DNA of 36,367 nt from Terriglobia bacterium (GTDB lineage Bacteria; Acidobacteriota; Terriglobia; UBA7540). Within the stretch, counting starts at the first letter, position 1; each line of letters opens with the position of its first letter. The translations under genes were made by a program, and so were the position numbers. The notes under the pieces are model-generated. The model made no database searches and was not told the origin of the DNA. It saw only the letters and a program-made list of their open reading frames with translations. The stretch is taken from contig JAIQEZ010000039.1 of the NCBI GenBank assembly GCA_020073545.1, positions 1-36,367 of the forward strand, read 5' to 3'. This document shows, one piece after another, positions 33,139 to 36,367 of the stretch.

Positions 33139-33567
33139 CTACCGAAGATGCGATCTGGGGTAGCTGACGATCTCGACTTCGACAAGGGTCAAGCCTGCGT
33201 TCACAAAGTCGAGCCGCTTGGCCGCGGCCCAGGACACGTCGATCAGCCGCCCATCAATGCCGGGGCCGCGATCATTGACTCTCAGCAGAATGGACTTGAG
33301 ATTCACAAGGTTCGTGACACGGACGGTGGTGCCCAGCGGGAGTTCTCGGTGGGCAGCAGTAAGTCTATTCATGTCAAAGGCTTCGCCGCTGGCGGTGGCT
33401 TTGCCTTGATGCTTACTTCCGTACCAGCTCGCCACGCCAACTTCGCTTTTCGGCATCACCTGGAATATTACTGGCAACGGTCCAAGGAAAGCCGCTGGCC
33501 TTGCTTCGGACTTTGGTGACAGGGCAAGTACCCCCGCCAGCGCACAGCCCATAACCAGTTTCCTCAT
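33139..33567 (-). CDS. rlpA: Minimal RlpA-family septal ring/lytic transglycosylase-like protein
   Basis: This encodes 142 residues from ATG 33567, with GGAGG 5 nt upstream; the longer reading to 33717 has no ribosome site. An export signal (MRKLVMGCALAGVLALSP) contains a Cys preceded by VMG, a poor lipobox, so lipidation is uncertain. The double-psi beta-barrel core is complete: GVASWYGSKHQGKATASGE, MNRLTAAHRELPLGTTVRV, LLRVNDRGPGIDGRLIDVSW and AAAKRLDFVNAGLTLVEVEI, including the Asp/His positions linked to activity. RlpA proteins cleave naked glycan strands in peptidoglycan or bind them at septa. The SPOR domain that many carry is absent. It stands alone, upstream of the kinase operon on the same strand. 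Confidence 0.9.
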   Translation of the reverse strand: MRKLVMGCALAGVLALSPKSEARPAAFLGPLPVIFQVMPKSEVGVASWYGSKHQGKATASGEAFDMNRLTAAHRELPLGTTVRVTNLVNLKSILLRVNDRGPGIDGRLIDVSWAAAKRLDFVNAGLTLVEVEIVSYPRSHLR

Positions 33568-33744
33568 TCGACCTCCAGCTAGCGCTTCTCCCTGACTCCA
33601 GCGAAGGCTGAGTTCAGATGATACGAGGTGGGATTTGGAGCCTGAAGCGCCAAGCCCGACCGTTGCCTGCCGACTAGACACCCCCTCCCACACCCAACAT
33701 GGCTCGAATGGACCCAAGTAGAACTTCCCGCCAAAAGAGATCTC

Positions 33745-33772
33745 AGATTAACGAATTAAGGAATTCTAATCT
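33745..33772. promoter_or_regulatory. AT-rich nested palindrome, candidate operator
   Basis: AGATTA (33745-33750) pairs with TAATCT (33767-33772), and inside it GAATT (33753-33757) pairs with AATTC (33762-33766); only a 2-nt bulge breaks the symmetry. It is markedly AT-rich for this genome and lies 10-15 bp before a strong ribosome site. A regulator binding site or a leader stem are both possible. Confidence 0.45.
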
Positions 33773-33795
33773 TATCTGGTGGGAGGAGTTTTACA

Positions 33796-33834
33796 ATGGG
33801 CCGATGGTTCTACCGATATGGCACGAACGTCTAG
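33796..33834 (+). CDS. Possible 12-residue leader peptide
   Basis: GGGAGGAG (33781-33788) lies 7 nt before ATG 33796, the best ribosome site in this gap, and the frame ends at TAG after 12 codons (MGRWFYRYGTNV). The peptide is unusually rich in aromatic residues (Trp, Phe, two Tyr) and Arg. It could be a leader peptide or a broken gene start; with one sequence, chance cannot be excluded. Confidence 0.3.
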   Translation: MGRWFYRYGTNV

Positions 33835-34000
33835 TATGCAAGTGGTACCCTAGGGTGCTGTTTCAGGGCTGGACCCTCGCGACGGCGTTGTCACGGAGAA
33901 GAGTAAGCCGGAATGAGCACATTCAAGTTTGCGGTCGCCCCTCGGCCAAGTCCCGACTTGCGTTGAACCTCTTCCAGGAGTATTAATCGGTTTAGGTAGC

Positions 34001-34033
34001 GGAGCAGGGGCTCCAAAGGCGGAACCCAGCCCC
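34001..34033 (+). promoter_or_regulatory. Overlapping alternative stem-loops in the LssY_C gene leader
   Basis: GGAGC (34001-34005) can pair with GCTCC (34010-34014), and GGGGCT (34007-34012) can pair with AGCCCC (34028-34033). The two stems share bases, so they exclude each other, as in attenuators or riboswitch platforms. No known riboswitch class is recognised. Confidence 0.25.
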
Positions 34034-34070
34034 GCCCGGCAGATGCCGAACGAATGCTCAGAGGTGGAAC

Positions 34071-35390
34071 GTGACAAACCGCGCCATGACCGGATCTTTC
34101 GAAATCTGTTCTCTTCTCGGGTTCCGTCCCGGGGTGCAGCACAAGTTCTTGCCAGCTCTTGCTTTCATGGTTTTCTCGTTCGCGCATTTGACGGCCACAC
34201 CAGGCGCGCCGGGTCCGGCCTTTCCGATCGAGGACGCCAGCAACACCTTGGCGGCCGGAACGCCGCTTTACCTGCGGCTGGAGACCCCGGTTAGCACAAA
34301 AACTTCGCACCTCAATCAGGCTGTGAACGCCCGCGTGGTGCGCGAAGTCACGAACGGTCAAAGCGTGCTGGTTCCCATCGGTGCAGAAGTGAAAGGGAAA
34401 ATCGAGAAGCTGATTCCGACTTCTGAATCTACGGACCGCGCGCGCTTGTTGTTTCACTTTGACCAGCTGCTGATCCCGGGCCACGCCGCGCTCAAGCTGG
34501 CCGCGCACCTGACGGAGGTCGAGAACGCGCGGGAGACCGTCCTGGAGGATGGGACGATTCGAGGAGTCCTGGCCAGCGAGTTGCCGGTCTCGCATCTGGG
34601 TGATGCCTTGGACAAGCTGGGGGCAGCGGGCGCCGACCTGAAAAAGATGTCGGACAAAAATCTGGGAGTGGCCGATACATCGATTGATTATGCTGCGGGC
34701 GCGGACCTGATCCTGGCGCTGGATAAACCCCTGGCGGTGGATTCGACCTCACCGGCGGCCGCGGCGTCCGAGATCTCTCCGGACTTGGCGGATGCTATCC
34801 AGAAACTGCTCGCAGACGCGCCGCAGCGCGCCGAGGGAAAGAACAAATCGCCGGGCGACCCGCTCAATCTAGTCTTGGTCGGAAATGCCGACCAGATCCG
34901 CAAGGCCTTCCAGCAAGCGGGCTGGAGCGAAGCTGCGAAGAAGAACAGGAAGTCGGTGCTGGGCACGCTGCGCGCGGTGGCCAGCGAAGGGGGTTACGGG
35001 GAGGCTCCCGTCTCCGACCTCTACCTTTATGACCGCGCCGAAGATTTCGCCTTCGAAAAGATACTCAACACCTTCATGAAACGTCACCACCTGCGCCTGT
35101 GGCGTTCCCCGGTCACCACGCCCGATGGCCGTGAAATTTGGCTGGGCGCGGCGACGCACGACATCGGCCTGGACGTGCACCCCGGCGTGGTTTCACACGC
35201 TATCGATTCCGATCTCGATGCGGAGCGCGCTAAAGTCGGCGCCGACCTGATGGCCGGTGGGTCGGTGGCCACCGAACAGCTCGTGACCCGCCCCAATCCG
35301 CTCTCGGAGGGAAAGACCGCCACCGGGGGCACTTGGAAGACCAGCGGCCAGTTGCTGGTGATTGAGTTGAAGCCCTCAGGCACGAGCTGA
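34071..35390 (+). CDS. Exported protein with C-terminal LssY_C domain
   Basis: This encodes 439 residues from GTG 34071 (GAGG 6 nt upstream); ATG 34086 is an alternative. An export segment (FLPALAFMVFSFAHLTA) appears around residues 26-42. A beta-rich N-terminal domain follows (about 60-160: LAAGTPLYLRLETPVSTKTS, VLVPIGAEVKGKIEKLIP), resembling the barrel seen in TrbI-like or other acidobacterial surface proteins. From about residue 263 the LssY C-terminal domain is clear: DPLNLVLVGNADQIRKAFQQ, AGWSEA, VSDLYLYDRAEDFAFEK, REIWLGAATHDIGLDV and AIDSDLDAERAKVGADL. LssY_C also occurs fused to PAP2/DedA membrane proteins; its biochemical role is unknown. It appears monocistronic. Confidence 0.75.
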   Translation: MTNRAMTGSFEICSLLGFRPGVQHKFLPALAFMVFSFAHLTATPGAPGPAFPIEDASNTLAAGTPLYLRLETPVSTKTSHLNQAVNARVVREVTNGQSVLVPIGAEVKGKIEKLIPTSESTDRARLLFHFDQLLIPGHAALKLAAHLTEVENARETVLEDGTIRGVLASELPVSHLGDALDKLGAAGADLKKMSDKNLGVADTSIDYAAGADLILALDKPLAVDSTSPAAAASEISPDLADAIQKLLADAPQRAEGKNKSPGDPLNLVLVGNADQIRKAFQQAGWSEAAKKNRKSVLGTLRAVASEGGYGEAPVSDLYLYDRAEDFAFEKILNTFMKRHHLRLWRSPVTTPDGREIWLGAATHDIGLDVHPGVVSHAIDSDLDAERAKVGADLMAGGSVATEQLVTRPNPLSEGKTATGGTWKTSGQLLVIELKPSGTS

Positions 35391-35733
35391 CAGTAAGCTG
35401 TTAAACGCGGGTGGCGCCAACAAGCCGCAGTGTGGCATGTGCGTGGTTCGACGAAACTGCCACTGCACGTCATTCCCGCGAAACCCACCTGCTTACCGCA
35501 GGCAAGCTGCGCAGCCTGCCTGGGCTGCCTGCCGGCAGGCAGGGCAGGGCGGGAATCCCACCCGGGCTGCTCGTGCCCCGTGTTCCCGCGGGGGAGCGGA
35601 ATTCCATCGAACAAAGCGTCCCCCCGAGAGCGAATGCCCCATTGACGCGCTTCCGAGGCCCGAGGTATGTTTCCCTGCGGCGGAGCGGACCTTCCCTTCG
35701 TCCCTGGTTCGCAATCTGAACGTGAGGTCAACC
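35391..35733. other. 343-bp intergenic region dominated by a palindromic repeat
   Basis: It lies between the LssY_C gene and a small unknown gene. About a quarter is the composite repeat at 35469-35560. The rest shows no supported coding frame; the promoter of the downstream gene probably lies at about 35600-35730. Confidence 0.4.
35469..35560. repeat. dRS3/REP-like composite palindrome (expanded copy)
   Basis: The outer arms GTCATTCCCGCG (35469-35480) and GCGGGAATCCCA (35549-35560) enclose several short inverted repeats, including the perfect 14-bp palindrome GCCTGCCGGCAGGC (35527-35540) and nearby CCTGC/GCAGG tracts. The arms are the same as in the short copy at 36153-36178, but the spacer is about 70 nt longer, suggesting insertion of a second palindromic unit. 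Confidence 0.65.
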
Positions 35734-36075
35734 ATGGCCACGACACCTGCTTCCCCGACCGCGGCTGCCCTGCGAGTCGCCGGCAAGATCATCGACATGG
35801 TGGTGAAGGTTTCTGTGGACGCCACTCGTGCCTTGCCCTTGGCCTGCGCGCTCTACGCCGTGGAAAACTCCGAAGGCATGTGGTTATGCGCGTATTACGG
35901 CGCTAACCGCAGCGTCTTCGACTACCTCCCCCAAAAAGACAGCGAGATCGACGAAGCCAAACTGGGCATCGCCTTTCGCCACAAGCGCTTCATCCCCAAA
36001 GACCAGTACCAACCCGCCCATTGGGAAGAATTCAAGAAAGAGCAGTTCATGACCTATGGCGGGCATGGCGAGTAA
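35734..36075 (+). CDS. Small conserved-looking protein of unknown function
   Basis: This encodes 113 residues from ATG 35734, with GAGG 7 nt upstream; longer readings cross the repeat and lack a ribosome site. There is no signal peptide or membrane helix. A helical N-terminal third (ALRVAGKIIDMVVKVSVDAT) is followed by an aromatic, charged segment (MWLCAYYGANRSVFDYLPQK) and a C-terminal part rich in Lys, Glu and Pro (FIPKDQYQPAHWEEFKKEQF). I recognise no family. Codon use fits neighbouring genes and the ribosome site is good, so it is probably real. It lies between two copies of the palindromic repeat. Confidence 0.6.
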   Translation: MATTPASPTAAALRVAGKIIDMVVKVSVDATRALPLACALYAVENSEGMWLCAYYGANRSVFDYLPQKDSEIDEAKLGIAFRHKRFIPKDQYQPAHWEEFKKEQFMTYGGHGE

Positions 36076-36152
36076 GCCGTGGGCTTCTTCCAGCCTGCAG
36101 GCCGCAGATTGGTGTTGGTGTCATTTGGGCTGGAACGCCTTCGCAGCGCCGG

Positions 36153-36178
36153 TCATTCCCGCGAAAGCGGGAATCCAG
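36153..36178. repeat. dRS3-like palindrome (perfect short copy)
   Basis: ATTCCCGC (36155-36162), GAAA (36163-36166), GCGGGAAT (36167-36174): a perfect 8-bp stem with a tetraloop. This fits the pattern ATTCCC-N8-GGGAAT described for Neisseria dRS3 elements; flanking TC and CCAG are as in related copies elsewhere in the window. It lies about 35-60 bp outside the probable left end of the IS30-family element. Confidence 0.7.
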
Positions 36179-36240
36179 TCTGTCGGCCGCACGTTTCCGG
36201 AGGCTTGCGGAGTAGATTCGCTAAGTTCACGCTGCAAGTG

Positions 36241-36264
36241 CAACACCTTGTATAAGAGGTGTTG
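36241..36264 (+). promoter_or_regulatory. Stem-loop covering the transposase ribosome site
   Basis: CAACACCT (36241-36248) is perfectly complementary to AGGTGTTG (36257-36264), with an 8-nt loop containing a TATAAG (36251-36256) that could be a -10 box. The right arm includes the Shine-Dalgarno AGAGGTG, 2-9 nt before ATG 36267. If formed in longer transcripts, it would hide the ribosome site. Confidence 0.55.
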
Positions 36265-36266
36265 CG

Positions 36267-36367
36267 ATGGGCAAACATTATGCACAACTGACGGTGGAGG
36301 AGAGGGTCGAGATTTACCCTCTGCAGGCAGACGGTAAATCTCGACGGGTGATCGGGGCGGTCCTGGG
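36267..36367 (+). CDS. IS30-family transposase, N-terminal part
   Basis: ATG 36267 opens a frame that leaves the window after 33 codons (MGKHYAQLTVEERVEIYPLQ, then ADGKSRRVIGAVLG). This matches the IS30 transposase N-terminal helix-turn-helix pattern, in which a short basic-aromatic start is followed by L(S/T)xEER.EI and a second helix GKS.R.IA..LG that binds DNA. The DDE catalytic domain would lie beyond the edge, so intactness cannot be judged. Two substitutions from the usual pattern (YPLQ instead of xxLL, V-I-G-A for I-A-x-x) do not argue against function. Its position next to palindromic repeats fits the known preference of the family for palindromic targets. Confidence 0.8.
   Translation, partial: MGKHYAQLTVEERVEIYPLQADGKSRRVIGAVL

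Larger units (their letters stand above)
33568..34070. promoter_or_regulatory. Divergent region between rlpA and the LssY_C gene
   Basis: 503 bp. It contains an AT-rich nested palindrome (33745-33772), a 12-codon open frame with a strong ribosome site (33796-33834), and overlapping alternative stems at 34001-34033, just before the LssY_C gene. Each is listed separately. Promoters for both flanking genes should be here. Confidence 0.4.
36205..36367 (+). mobile_element. Left end of an IS30-family insertion sequence (truncated by window edge)
   Basis: The IS30-type transposase start at 36267 and the preceding AT-richer leader define the left end. The terminal inverted repeat probably lies within about 36205-36245 (around TAGATTCGCTAAGTTCACGC), but the right end is outside the window, so the boundary cannot be fixed. 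A stem-loop CAACACCT/AGGTGTTG lies at 36241-36264. Confidence 0.7.

Noticed and set aside
34001-34033. A cyclic di-GMP or other known riboswitch in the LssY_C leader
   Set aside because: The conserved core bases of known classes could not be found; only short generic stems are visible.
35469-35560. A CRISPR-like array of short palindromes
   Set aside because: The inner units differ in length and sequence and lack regular spacers; no cas gene is present.

Overview
The window is about 36 kb of GC-rich bacterial chromosome. Its gene content suggests an Acidobacteriota member: Tat-exported sugar oxidoreductase and epimerase beside a DUF1080 protein, PEGA-tailed Ser/Thr kinase, FHA proteins, DUF4870, LssY_C domain, RND efflux and a plant-type glycoside hydrolase set. 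That assignment is inferred from gene content only; there is no rRNA, tRNA or phylogenetic marker in the window.

Layout. 1-1.6 kb: the tail of an unidentified gene, a truncated EamA permease remnant and an exported START/SRPBCC-like protein. 1.7-8.6 kb (minus strand): a tightly packed tolC-type / lipoprotein adaptor / RND pump operon (genes abut or overlap), followed after 43 bp by a secreted GH29 alpha-L-fucosidase. 9.0-13.5 kb (plus strand): a carbohydrate module of an exported DUF1080 (3-keto-disaccharide hydrolase family) protein, a Tat-signal Gfo/Idh/MocA oxidoreductase, a Tat-signal TIM-barrel epimerase/isomerase and a GH43-like hydrolase. 13.6-16.5 kb (minus): glycogen branching enzyme GlgB and a decayed MFS transporter with two in-frame stops. 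16.8-18.4 kb (plus): a zinc-ribbon DUF4870 membrane protein and a DHH-family phosphoesterase.

18.8-32.8 kb is the most interesting part: two convergent operons that together hold a full Ser/Thr phospho-signalling kit. Plus strand: PP2C phosphatase, a zinc-ribbon + triple-FHA + ABC ATPase + permease fusion, and a small membrane coiled-coil protein. Minus strand: PEGA-tailed membrane Ser/Thr kinase, an exported coiled-coil protein, an FHA-GAF-class III cyclase, an exported trypsin-fold protein whose catalytic His is Arg, an exported PHP-type metallohydrolase (ATGA-coupled to it), and a double zinc-ribbon, proline-rich, double-FHA protein. I infer one circuit: kinase and phosphatase set the phosphorylation state, FHA domains read it, and the outputs are transport by the ABC protein and a cyclic nucleotide signal; the exported proteins may sense or process something in the periplasm. 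No T6SS structural genes are present.

33.1-36.4 kb: a minimal RlpA, an exported LssY_C-domain protein, a 113-residue protein of unknown function, several palindromic dRS3/REP-like repeats, and the left end of an IS30-family insertion sequence running off the window.
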